Program-made: the position numbers and the translations under genes | Notes under the pieces: model-generated | Database searches by the model: none | What the model saw: the letters and a program-made list of their open reading frames with translations, nothing else | Told to the model about the DNA's origin: nothing | Shown: one piece after another, positions 1 to 8,368 of the stretch | Layout: each line of letters opens with the position of its first letter | Position numbering within the stretch: the first letter of the stretch is position 1 | From: Daejeonella sp. H1SJ63 | Lineage (GTDB): Bacteria > Bacteroidota > Bacteroidia > Sphingobacteriales > Sphingobacteriaceae | Direction: 5' to 3' | DNA: 64,000 nucleotides | NCBI RefSeq assembly: GCF_029360775.1 | Contig: NZ_JARKMZ010000028.1 | Coordinates: 558,001 to 622,000, forward strand

Positions 1-917
1 CCGATGGATTCAGCTTCCGTTCAGGTGTGACTACTCTGGTAGACTGTGGTGGAGCCGGATACAAGTCTTTCGATACTTTTAAGAAAAATATCATCGATAA
101 ATCAAAAACCAGAGTTCTTTCCTTCCTGAATATTGTTGGTGAAGGTATGCGTGGCGGTGATTATGAGCAGGATATCAGTGATATGGACTACAGGCTGGCT
201 GCCAAAGCTGCATTGGATAATAAAGAACATGTTGTAGGGTTTAAACTAGCACATTTTACAAATCCTGACTGGACTCCTGTTCGGCGTATTGTGGAAGCAG
301 GAAAATTAGCCAATATGCCGGTTGTTATTGATTTTGGTGGTGGTAAACTACCAATTGAAGATCTGTTCTTCAAGTATTTAAGACCAGGAGATATTTATAC
401 TCATGTGTTTACAGAGCTTGAAAGGAGAGATCCGATTGTAGATCTTCAGTCTCGTCAATTGAGATCTTTTGTAATTCCTGCTCAAAAAAGAGGAATTATC
501 TTCGACGTTGGTTTTGGTGGTGGAAGTTTCAATTTCAATCAGGCTATTCCTGCAATTAAAGCAGGTTTCTTACCTGATCTGATGGGAACCGATCTTCATA
601 CAGGCAGTATGAACGGAGCCATGAAAGATCAGTTAAATGTTCTTTCTATTCATCTGGCTATGGGAATGGATATCCCAGGAGTTATTGAGCGCAGTACCTG
701 GCGTCCGGCGCAGGCTATTAAACGTACAGAATTAGGCCATCTTTCTGAAGGAGCTATAGCAGATATCGCAATTCTAAGTGTTCGTAATGGTAAATTTGGT
801 TTCAGAGATATTGCAGGAAACCGTCATGAAGGAACTCAGAAGCTGGAATGCGAAATGACTTTGAAAGACGGACGAATAATGTATGATCTGAATGCAATAG
901 CTTCAGCTAAAAAATAA
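1..917 (+). CDS. amidohydrolase, EF_0837/dihydroorotase-like family (5' partial)
   Basis: Metal-dependent amidohydrolase-superfamily enzyme, cut by the left edge of the window. The frame is open from base 3, and upstream residues match the next gene, so the GTG at 27 is internal and not the start. It retains the family's GFKLAH lysine segment, a DIYTH histidine segment and a GTDLH segment before the C terminus. The nearest described relatives are proteins annotated as dihydroorotase-like or deacetylase-family hydrolases, often beside SelA-like PLP enzymes and KDPG-type aldolases. It is followed after 33 bases by a clear paralogue, so this is a tandem duplication. The substrate is unknown. N-acyl removal from an amino-aldonate would fit the context, but that is inference. 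Whether this copy has a signal peptide cannot be seen. Confidence 0.88.
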   Translation, partial: DGFSFRSGVTTLVDCGGAGYKSFDTFKKNIIDKSKTRVLSFLNIVGEGMRGGDYEQDISDMDYRLAAKAALDNKEHVVGFKLAHFTNPDWTPVRRIVEAGKLANMPVVIDFGGGKLPIEDLFFKYLRPGDIYTHVFTELERRDPIVDLQSRQLRSFVIPAQKRGIIFDVGFGGGSFNFNQAIPAIKAGFLPDLMGTDLHTGSMNGAMKDQLNVLSIHLAMGMDIPGVIERSTWRPAQAIKRTELGHLSEGAIADIAILSVRNGKFGFRDIAGNRHEGTQKLECEMTLKDGRIMYDLNAIASAKK

Positions 918-950
918 TTCATATTTGCTCATGATCAAATATACCCACCC

Positions 951-2252
951 ATGCTGAAAAACAGTTTGATACTTCTTTTGTTATTGTTTGCTTCAGGAAG
1001 CCGCCTTTTAGCTCAAGGCCAGAATAGTAAACAAAAAATTTATGGTATTGTTATCAAGGGTGGTCATGTTATTGATTCTAAAAGCAATCTTAATGAATTA
1101 ATGGATATCGCAATACAGACTGCCCCTGCAAATCGTCAGGGGCAGTCTGCTTTAGAACCAAGAATAGTCCTTATTGCCAAAAATATTGATACGGCATTAG
1201 CCATTCAGGTAGTAGATGCCAGGGGGATGTATGTTACTCCCGGTTTGATTGATATTCATACGCATGTTTTTTATGGGCCTTCTAAAAATGATTATTTAAG
1301 TAATGGCTCTATTTCTGTTGTGCCCGATAATTATACTTTCAGAACCGGTGTAACTACGGTAGTAGATGCCGGTGGGGCAGGATGGAAGTCATTTCAGACT
1401 TTCAAAAAAAATATTATTGACATATCGGCAACTCGTGTATTATCGATGTTGAATATTGTAGGAGAGGGTATGCGTGGAGGTGCTTTTGAGCAAAACATGG
1501 ATGATATGGATGCTGATAAAACTGCTGCAGCAGCACTTGAAAACAAGGAATATGTTGTTGGATTTAAACTTGCTCATTTTGGAAAAGCAGACTGGACACC
1601 GGTTGAACGTTTAACCAAGGCAGGCAGAATGGCAGATATGCCTGTGATGGTTGATTTCGGCAGTGGTAATCAATCATTGGAAGAATTGTTTTTTAAATAC
1701 CTGCGTCCCGGAGATATTTATACTCATTCGTATTGTTACGTTCCCGGGGTAAGAGAGCCGATCATAAATACTGAAACGCATGAAGTGAAGCCCTTTGTTC
1801 GTAAGGCACAGCAAAACGGATTAATTTTTGATGTGGGTTTTGGAAGTGGCAGTTTTGATTACAGAACAGCAATTCCGGCGATTAAAGCAGGATTTTATCC
1901 TAATACCCTGGGGACTGATCTGCATGCTTCAAGTATAAACGGTGCCATGAAAGATCAGATGAATGTATTTTCTGTATTCCTGAACCTGGGAATGGATATT
2001 CCTTCAATTATCAAAGCAGCTACATGGGCACCTGCCCAAGCCATTAAACGTGAGGAATTGGGAAATCTTACAGTTGGAGGTATTGCAGATATTGCTGTAT
2101 TAAGCATGCGGAAAGGAAATTTTGGGTTTAAAGATATTGCAGGAAACAGACAGCCGGGTGATCGTCGTTTTGAGTGTCAGTTAACTATAAAAGGTGGTAA
2201 GGTTGTTTACGATCTTAACGCAATAGCAAGCAAGCCGCTTAAGGTGGATTAA
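951..2252 (+). CDS. exported amidohydrolase, EF_0837/dihydroorotase-like family
   Basis: Full-length (433 aa) paralogue of the preceding gene. An N-terminal Sec signal peptide (leucine-rich core, cleavage probably near LLAQ at about residue 22) places it outside the cytoplasm, which is unusual for a dihydroorotase-type fold. The metal motif DIHTH is at residues 101-105 (H103, H105); GFKLAH supplies the probable carboxylated lysine, DIYTH a further histidine and GTDLH the late metal aspartate/histidine segment. Residues about 56-71, between two N-terminal beta strands, are encoded by a perfect 13-bp inverted repeat and look like an in-frame insertion. The likely role is hydrolysis of an amide, for example deacetylation of an N-acetyl amino-sugar acid. 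The substrate is inferred from neighbours only. Confidence 0.9.
   Translation: MLKNSLILLLLLFASGSRLLAQGQNSKQKIYGIVIKGGHVIDSKSNLNELMDIAIQTAPANRQGQSALEPRIVLIAKNIDTALAIQVVDARGMYVTPGLIDIHTHVFYGPSKNDYLSNGSISVVPDNYTFRTGVTTVVDAGGAGWKSFQTFKKNIIDISATRVLSMLNIVGEGMRGGAFEQNMDDMDADKTAAAALENKEYVVGFKLAHFGKADWTPVERLTKAGRMADMPVMVDFGSGNQSLEELFFKYLRPGDIYTHSYCYVPGVREPIINTETHEVKPFVRKAQQNGLIFDVGFGSGSFDYRTAIPAIKAGFYPNTLGTDLHASSINGAMKDQMNVFSVFLNLGMDIPSIIKAATWAPAQAIKREELGNLTVGGIADIAVLSMRKGNFGFKDIAGNRQPGDRRFECQLTIKGGKVVYDLNAIASKPLKVD
1116..1149. repeat. perfect 13-bp inverted repeat inside the amidohydrolase CDS
   Basis: Bases 1116-1128 (CAGACTGCCCCTG) and 1137-1149 are exact reverse complements separated by an 8-base loop. 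The element is GC-rich compared with its surroundings and lies in frame, coding for a polar linker between two N-terminal beta strands. It resembles palindromic elements that insert into coding sequence. No second copy was noticed in this window. Confidence 0.8.
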
Positions 2253-2278
2253 TCTGTTCCCGATTCAATGATATGCAT

Positions 2279-4066
2279 ATGAAAGGTCCTGAATTCAATA
2301 TTGATGAAATAAAAAGTTGCCGGAATCTATTGTTGAAATCACTGGTATTATTGGTACTGCTTATTGCAGGTATTCATCCGCTTTATGCTCAAAAAAGGCC
2401 CAATATCCTTCTGATTATGACCGATGATCAGGGGATCGGAGATGTTGGATTGCATAACAATCTGCTGAAGACTCCTAATATGGATGCAATTGCTGCTCAG
2501 GGTGTTGAATTGAGGCAATTCATTGTAAACTTTAACTGTTCCCCGACACGCGCAAGTATCATGACTGGCAGGGATAATTACCGGACCAGCGTAGTTGGTG
2601 TTACTGAGACTTCTCCTTTAATGAAGGAGAGTGAAGTAACCATTGCAAAAATACTATCTGATGCCGGTTATCGGACCGGTTTATTTGGTAAATGGCATCT
2701 GGGCGATAATTATCCGATGAGGCCTTCGGATAAAGGGTTTCAGGAAACACTGATTCATAAAGGAGGTGGAATCGGACAGGCTTCAGACCCGCCGGGTAAT
2801 TCTTATTTTAACCCAATTCTGCAGCAAAATAATATTAGCAGGCAATTTCAGGGCTATTGCGATGATATATTCGCCGATGCAACCATCAGCTTTATTGAGA
2901 AAAACAGAGATAAGCCCTTTTTTGCTTTTTATGCAACTAACCTCCCTCATTTTCCTTTAGTTGTTGCCGATAAATGGGCTGATCCTTACCGAAAGATGGG
3001 GATGCATGAGCTAAATGCCTTAACTTATGGAATGATTGCCAATGTTGATGCTAATATCGGCAGGTTGATGGCCAAACTGAAAGAATTGGACATAGAAGAT
3101 AATACCATAGTCATATTCCTTTCTGATAATGGCCCGCGTACCAAACGATCTAAAAATGATCTATATCCTGACAGATATGTGATGAACCTGAGAGGGACAA
3201 AGACAAGTGTATACGAAAACGGTATCCATGCTCCGTTCTTTATCAAATGGCCGGGTAAAATTCCGCAGGGCGTTAAGCTAAATAATCTCACCGCCCATAT
3301 AGACGTTTTACCAACTCTTCTGGATGCTTGTAATGTACCTGTGCCCAAAAATCTTCAGATCGACGGTATATCTTTGATGCCACTGCTTACTGAAAAAGTG
3401 AAACAATTACCTGAAAGGAATATTTTTATTCAGGGACATGCAGGTTCAGAACCATTTAAATACGTGCATTTCACAGTCAGGGGACAGAGGTATAAACTCA
3501 TTTCACCGCATGATGAACCTTATGAAATTGTCAATCGTCCGAATGCTGATGAGATAAAAAGCATGATTTCTTCACTTGAGTTATATGATATTGAAAAAGA
3601 TCCGAGTGAAATCAATAATATAGCCAAACAAAATCCGGGTATTGTGGATGATTTATTGGCAAAATATGAACAGTGGTTTGATAAGGTTATCTATGACAGG
3701 GGATACGACTGGCCACAGCGTATTCACCTGGGAAGTAAATTTCAAAGGAATGTGGAGTTATCCCGTTTTGAATGGGGTGGGCCGGGTACAATTGGAAATA
3801 AGGGAAAACAACTGGGCTATTGGGAGGTGTTTAGTAATGCCGCAAAATACCGGATAACCTTACGCTTTCAGAAAACCAATAAACCAGCCTTTGCTGTGTT
3901 GAAGTATATGGGCAAGGAATATCGGGTTCAGGTAAATACCGGTAATACTCAGATTGTGTTTGATGAAATATCCTTGCCTGAGGGAAACGGCAGGTTTGAA
4001 GCCTATCTTAAATCTGCTGCTGAAGAAACCGGTGTTCAGTTTGTGAATGTGGACCGGTTAAATTGA
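2279..4066 (+). CDS. exported sulfatase (formylglycine-dependent, S1 type)
   Basis: Arylsulfatase-type enzyme that hydrolyses sulfate esters, probably from a sulfated sugar, outside the cytoplasm. Counting from the ATG at 2273, the N-terminal metal segment MTDDQG is at about 49-54 and the modification site C89-S-P-T-R-A follows, so C89 is the predicted formylglycine cysteine. A GKWHLGD segment and an IFLSDNGP metal segment complete the active site. A hydrophobic segment at about residues 20-39 ending in YAQ is a signal peptide after an unusually long N region. ATGs at 2273 and 2279 are both possible; 2279 is chosen arbitrarily. The anaerobic or FGE-type maturase it needs is not in the window. 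The C-terminal 130 residues are a beta-rich extension common in this family. Confidence 0.93.
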   Translation: MKGPEFNIDEIKSCRNLLLKSLVLLVLLIAGIHPLYAQKRPNILLIMTDDQGIGDVGLHNNLLKTPNMDAIAAQGVELRQFIVNFNCSPTRASIMTGRDNYRTSVVGVTETSPLMKESEVTIAKILSDAGYRTGLFGKWHLGDNYPMRPSDKGFQETLIHKGGGIGQASDPPGNSYFNPILQQNNISRQFQGYCDDIFADATISFIEKNRDKPFFAFYATNLPHFPLVVADKWADPYRKMGMHELNALTYGMIANVDANIGRLMAKLKELDIEDNTIVIFLSDNGPRTKRSKNDLYPDRYVMNLRGTKTSVYENGIHAPFFIKWPGKIPQGVKLNNLTAHIDVLPTLLDACNVPVPKNLQIDGISLMPLLTEKVKQLPERNIFIQGHAGSEPFKYVHFTVRGQRYKLISPHDEPYEIVNRPNADEIKSMISSLELYDIEKDPSEINNIAKQNPGIVDDLLAKYEQWFDKVIYDRGYDWPQRIHLGSKFQRNVELSRFEWGGPGTIGNKGKQLGYWEVFSNAAKYRITLRFQKTNKPAFAVLKYMGKEYRVQVNTGNTQIVFDEISLPEGNGRFEAYLKSAAEETGVQFVNVDRLN

Positions 4067-4102
4067 TTTCTTGCTAAATAATATTTCTTACTCAAAACCA
4101 CG

Positions 4103-5344
4103 ATGGAAAGAAGAAAATTCATAAAGTCAGCAGTTTTAGGCTCAGCAGGACTGATTGCAGGCTATCCCTGGTTAGGAGCTGAAGCAGCTTCCGGACTTAA
4201 AATTACAAAGATCAGATATTATGCCGCACCGGGATATAATAAACCTCTTTTCAACCAGGCCCGTGGTATTGTCGAAATTGAAACAAATGAGGGTATCATT
4301 GGAATAGGTGAAGGCGGTTCTAAAGATATGATTGAGCAATGTGCCCGAATGATGATTGGAGAAGACCCCTTTCGCATCGAGCATATATGGCAAAACCTTT
4401 ACAGGGGCATGTTTTATCCTCCCGGAAGGGAAAAATTACATGCTGTAGGTGCATTGGAAATGGCCTTATGGGATATTAAAGGAAAGGCCTTAAATGTTCC
4501 TGTCTATGAACTTCTTGGGGGCTCTACGCGCGAATATGTGGAATGTTATGCTACAGGATTCAGACCTTCTAAAGCCACAACTGAAGAAGAAAGAGCAAAT
4601 GATTGTCTCAAAGCGGGGTTTCGATCCTATCGTATCGGCCCGACAGGTGGTAATGGTGATCAGCCCTTTGATTTCTATCAGAATGCCTCAAAAACAATTG
4701 ATTACTGTAAAAGGATAGATAAGGCAGTTGGTGGGAATGGAAACTGGGCTATTGATTTGCATACCCGTTTTGACACACCCGAAGCTTTAAAGATATGTAA
4801 TGCACTGGAAGAACTGAGTCCGTATTTTATAGAGGATGCTATTCGCTCTGAAAATCCGGGTGTTTACCGTTCATTCAGAACCTTAACAAAGGCTCCTTTA
4901 GCCGTAGGTGAGCAATTTGGCGATCGTTGGGATACCAATGAATTGATTGAACAGCACCTGATCAATTATTCAAGAGTTACCTTACCTAATACCGGGGGGA
5001 TTGTTGAGTTTAAGAAGATTGCGGCCCTTTGCGAAACGCATTATGTAGGTATGCTTCCGCATTTTACCGGACCTTTATCTACAGCTGCATTAGTTCATGT
5101 TTTAGGCTCAAGCAGTCCTTCACGTGTAATGATGGAATTAGCTGGTGGTGAAACAGAAAAACCTGTATACTTTAATGAAGATTATCTCAGATTTTCCAAT
5201 GGGCAACTGTATTTAAATCCGGAACCCGGACTGGGGGTTAAGTTTAATCCTAAGAAGGCCGATTTTATAATGGAAATTAAGGAAAATACCAAATTCCCTC
5301 ATCCCATTCTGAAAAGTCCTGATGGGGCTATTCATAACTGGTAA
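4103..5344 (+). CDS. Tat-exported enolase-superfamily acid-sugar dehydratase (galactonate dehydratase-like)
   Basis: Mandelate-racemase-subgroup member of the enolase superfamily. Metal ligands are visible as D218 (in a DLH motif with H220), E244 (FIEDA) and E270 (VGEQF). H320, in a PHFTGP motif, sits where galactonate dehydratase has its catalytic histidine. This pattern suggests syn-dehydration of a six-carbon aldonate to a 2-keto-3-deoxy acid. The N terminus (ERRKFIKSAVLG, then a weakly hydrophobic stretch ending near AEAAS) is a twin-arginine signal, so the folded, Mg-loaded enzyme would be exported; most aldonate dehydratases are cytoplasmic. It lies upstream of DgoK and the aldolase that would use its product. 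Racemase or epimerase activity cannot be excluded. Confidence 0.88.
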   Translation: MERRKFIKSAVLGSAGLIAGYPWLGAEAASGLKITKIRYYAAPGYNKPLFNQARGIVEIETNEGIIGIGEGGSKDMIEQCARMMIGEDPFRIEHIWQNLYRGMFYPPGREKLHAVGALEMALWDIKGKALNVPVYELLGGSTREYVECYATGFRPSKATTEEERANDCLKAGFRSYRIGPTGGNGDQPFDFYQNASKTIDYCKRIDKAVGGNGNWAIDLHTRFDTPEALKICNALEELSPYFIEDAIRSENPGVYRSFRTLTKAPLAVGEQFGDRWDTNELIEQHLINYSRVTLPNTGGIVEFKKIAALCETHYVGMLPHFTGPLSTAALVHVLGSSSPSRVMMELAGGETEKPVYFNEDYLRFSNGQLYLNPEPGLGVKFNPKKADFIMEIKENTKFPHPILKSPDGAIHNW

Positions 5345-5472
5345 TTGAATTTTATTGAATTATTTACTCATTAAATGTGGTAAATTCCTTAAATAATCAC
5401 ATTTTTAGAAATTCAGAGACAGATATTCAATTTGTTCATGAAAGCCATTTTTAATTTATAAAATATCAGAAA

Positions 5473-6666
5473 TTGAAAACCAGATCAATAGTACTTTTAA
5501 CATTATTTATTGCTTCCTCATGTGGATTCTTTTTGTCGGCTTGTAATTCCGTAAAAAAATCAGCGCTTACAATATCAGGTGACAAGGATGCTTCTGCAAT
5601 GGTTGAGTTTATCAGCAATCCTGAAGATGCAAGATTAAAAGACCGCAAATTTGAACAGGTTCCCGCAGTTGGGGCAACTGCAGACGGGGAACACGTTTTC
5701 GTTGCATTTTACTCAGGAGGTGCTGCACCCGGTCCGGGTAATTATGTCACCTTGTCTGTTAGTCTTGATAGGGGTAGAACCTGGCTAAATGATCAGCTTG
5801 TAGTTTATCCCCGTAGTTCTGAATACCGATTGTTTGATCCTGCAATCTGGAGAGATAAGTTTGGTCAGGTGCGCTTATTCTATGGGAGCGCAAAAAACAA
5901 CTTACTTTGGGATGGATTTGGGGGAGTTAATGCAGTCGAAATTAAATGGGACGGTAAGAAGATTTCTCATTCAGAACCTGTTCGTATCAGTGATGGGGTG
6001 ATGAGCAATAAACCGGTTCATTTGCCTTCAAAGAACAGGGCACTTTTCCCTGTTTACATTGATAAACCACTTCCGGGGACTAAATCTGAAAGTGCTTTCC
6101 CTCATGATGGTGCTTTCATCTATTCTAAAGATTATTCAAAGTCAGGGCGAAAACTGCAATTGTCACCTTATGCATCAATTAATGTTCCTGAAGAACTCAG
6201 AATCCATGATGAACCTCAGGTTGTTGAAGTAAATGATAAAGGGGATTATCTCGCAATGGTAAGAACAACCAAAGGGATTTATTATACACAGAGCACCGAT
6301 TTTGGTAAAACATGGTCTGCTGTTCAAGCTTTTACGGCTTCCGGTCCGACGACATCCAGCAGGTTTTATATCGGTAAACTTTCTTCCGGAAATTTATTGC
6401 TGGTTAGCAATAACAGTACTACACGTAATAAAATGACAGCTTTTCTTTCAATGGATGGAGGGAAAACCTGGCCACACAAATTATTGCTTGATGCAAGGGA
6501 AAATGTATCTTACCCTGATGCCGATCAAACTGCTGACGGTAATATTCACGTGGTATTTGATCGCGACAGGACCGGAGCAAAAGATATTCTGTATTGCAGA
6601 TTTACAGAGAATGATGTGATCAGTGGCAATAATGATGCAGTATTCAAAACCAGAGTTAACAAGTAA
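5473..6666 (+). CDS. sialidase-like BNR-repeat lipoprotein
   Basis: Six-bladed-propeller protein of the sialidase/neuraminidase-like superfamily. Asp-box motifs are visible (SLDRGRTW, STDFGKTW, SMDGGKTW). The N terminus is a lipoprotein signal with lipobox LSAC at about residues 21-24, so it should be anchored in the inner or outer membrane. The start is a TTG at 5473, since no ATG precedes the signal sequence. This fold includes sialidases, lyases and non-enzymatic sugar binders, and I do not see enough of an arginine triad to claim sialidase activity. In a locus without any recognisable glycoside hydrolase or polysaccharide lyase, it is the only candidate for a glycan-cleaving enzyme besides the sulfatase. 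Confidence 0.82.
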   Translation: MKTRSIVLLTLFIASSCGFFLSACNSVKKSALTISGDKDASAMVEFISNPEDARLKDRKFEQVPAVGATADGEHVFVAFYSGGAAPGPGNYVTLSVSLDRGRTWLNDQLVVYPRSSEYRLFDPAIWRDKFGQVRLFYGSAKNNLLWDGFGGVNAVEIKWDGKKISHSEPVRISDGVMSNKPVHLPSKNRALFPVYIDKPLPGTKSESAFPHDGAFIYSKDYSKSGRKLQLSPYASINVPEELRIHDEPQVVEVNDKGDYLAMVRTTKGIYYTQSTDFGKTWSAVQAFTASGPTTSSRFYIGKLSSGNLLLVSNNSTTRNKMTAFLSMDGGKTWPHKLLLDARENVSYPDADQTADGNIHVVFDRDRTGAKDILYCRFTENDVISGNNDAVFKTRVNK

Positions 6667-6715
6667 TTTTAATTTCTAATGATAGATTCAGCTTTATTGA
6701 GTTGAATGAAATAAT

Positions 6716-7702
6716 ATGAAGACTATTTTATGCTGTGATTGGGGAACAACTTCGTTCAGACTGAGGTTGGTTGACAGGGATACATATATTGTTCATGCTG
6801 AGCTTTTATCGTCAACTGGTGTGGCTGCCACATTCAGGGCATGGAAAGAGCAAACCGAAATCAGTCGATTTGATTTCTATTCTGCAAGACTCAGATCAAG
6901 TATTCAGGAATTAGCTGAAAAGAATGCGGTTAATACCGATAACATTCCGGTGATTGTGTCAGGCATGGCTTCTTCCTCACTTGGAATGGAAGAGATTCCG
7001 TATGCAGTTTTACCTTTTAATATTAATGGAAGTCAGGCATCGGTTCGTGTTTTTGAAGAATATAACGGTTCAAATGCTCCATTAATTATTGTTTCAGGTG
7101 TGAGAAGTAATGAGGATGTGATGCGAGGGGAGGAAGCTCAGTTGATAGGCCTTATTCAGTTAAATGAAGTTAACCTGGATGAAAATGAGGAATATGTATT
7201 TGTGTTTCCTGGTACTCATTCCAAACATATTGAGGTAAAGGGTGGAGATATGGTTGATTTCAGGACATTTATGACCGGAGAGGTATTCAATATTTTATCA
7301 GAACACAGCATATTAAAAGATTCAGTACTATTGGATAATTCGATAAAACTGAGTGATCCTATTGCGCTTAAAGCCTTTACATCAGGAGTAGAAAACTCGG
7401 CTGAATCTTCAATTCTTCATACTTTATTTACTGTAAGAACAGCTCAGCTTTTCGGGAAGTTCAGCAAGGAATATAATTCATTTTATTTGAGTGGTTTGCT
7501 CATTGGTGATGAGCTCAGACAATTAAAGCCAGATATGAACAGAAATCTCGTCATTTGCAGCGGGAAACATTTATATGAGCATTATAAAATTGCATCAGAT
7601 ATCCTTAGATTAACACAAAAAACAATTTTTATACAAGCTGAACTGATTGATAAAGCAACAATTGCAGGCCAGGTTCAGCTATTTAATGCATTACATAATT
7701 AA
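6716..7702 (+). CDS. dgoK: 2-dehydro-3-deoxygalactonokinase
   Basis: Sugar-acid kinase that phosphorylates 2-keto-3-deoxy-galactonate with ATP. It begins with the ASKHA-type phosphate-binding strand DWGTTSFR at residues 8-15, typical of DgoK. The 328 aa length and the lack of a signal peptide fit a cytoplasmic kinase. It ends one base before the start of the downstream aldolase gene, so the two are almost certainly cotranscribed and act in sequence. It is one of the few cytoplasmic enzymes in the 1-32 kb block, which marks the point where the pathway's product has been imported. Activity on the gluconate epimer (KDG) is possible and would be indistinguishable from sequence alone. Confidence 0.9.
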   Translation: MKTILCCDWGTTSFRLRLVDRDTYIVHAELLSSTGVAATFRAWKEQTEISRFDFYSARLRSSIQELAEKNAVNTDNIPVIVSGMASSSLGMEEIPYAVLPFNINGSQASVRVFEEYNGSNAPLIIVSGVRSNEDVMRGEEAQLIGLIQLNEVNLDENEEYVFVFPGTHSKHIEVKGGDMVDFRTFMTGEVFNILSEHSILKDSVLLDNSIKLSDPIALKAFTSGVENSAESSILHTLFTVRTAQLFGKFSKEYNSFYLSGLLIGDELRQLKPDMNRNLVICSGKHLYEHYKIASDILRLTQKTIFIQAELIDKATIAGQVQLFNALHN

Positions 7703-7703
7703 T

Positions 7704-8342
7704 ATGAATAATAACGATTTTTCGTGGTCAGCATTTAATAAGGTTCCGGTAGTAGGAATAGTCAGGAACCTGTCTTTTGATGATATTGCCAAAATTCTGC
7801 CGGTTTATCTCTCTTCTGGTTTGACCACAATAGAGATAACCATGAATACCCCCTTTGCAGAGGATATCATTCGATATGCGGTAGATAAGTATAAAGGTCA
7901 GTTGAATGTTGGAGCAGGTACGGTATGCAGTTTAGATGATTTGAAGCAGGCGCTTCAGGCAGGCGCTCAATTTATTGTTACCCCAATTCTTAATCCGGAG
8001 GTTGTGAAATATTGCTCCCGTGAAGGAATACCTGTTTTTCCGGGTGCATATACTCCAACAGAAATTTATCAGGCATGGGAACTGGGAGCTACTATGGTAA
8101 AGGTTTATCCTGCAACTGCTTTAGGACCCGACTATATTAAGGATGTTAAAGCTCCGCTCAATAAAATCAAATTATTGCCAACCGGAGGAATCAGTCTGGC
8201 GAATATGCAAAGCTTTATCAAAGCCGGTGCTGATGGTTTGGGAATAGGCGGGCAATTGTTTGATAAGAATCTCATCAAATCTGCTGATTGGGAAGGCTTG
8301 AAAGATCATTTTAAACAGTATGTCAATTACTTTTCGTCATAA
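7704..8342 (+). CDS. dgoA: 2-dehydro-3-deoxy-6-phosphogalactonate (KDPGal/KDPG) aldolase
   Basis: Class I aldolase cleaving 2-keto-3-deoxy-6-phospho-aldonate to pyruvate and glyceraldehyde 3-phosphate. The start is taken as the ATG at 7704, just after the kinase stop; an earlier in-frame ATG at 7647 would overlap dgoK. The Schiff-base lysine is K133 in MVKVYPA, with E44 in the IEITMNTP strand and R21 after GIV. The MNTP segment resembles the LNSP of E. coli DgoA more than the arginine-containing strand of Eda, which hints at a galacto substrate. There is no signal peptide, so it is cytoplasmic. With DgoK it forms the lower part of a De Ley-Doudoroff-type route. Confidence 0.9.
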   Translation: MNNNDFSWSAFNKVPVVGIVRNLSFDDIAKILPVYLSSGLTTIEITMNTPFAEDIIRYAVDKYKGQLNVGAGTVCSLDDLKQALQAGAQFIVTPILNPEVVKYCSREGIPVFPGAYTPTEIYQAWELGATMVKVYPATALGPDYIKDVKAPLNKIKLLPTGGISLANMQSFIKAGADGLGIGGQLFDKNLIKSADWEGLKDHFKQYVNYFSS

Positions 8343-8368
8343 ATCCTAAAATCATAAACCTAACTCGA

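Noticed and set aside
27-29. GTG as the start of the first amidohydrolase
   Set aside because: The frame is open to the window edge, and the residues before it match the paralogue, so the gene begins upstream of the window.
7647-7703. Upstream ATG of the aldolase
   Set aside because: It would overlap dgoK by about 55 bases and add a non-family N terminus; the ATG at 7704 fits better.
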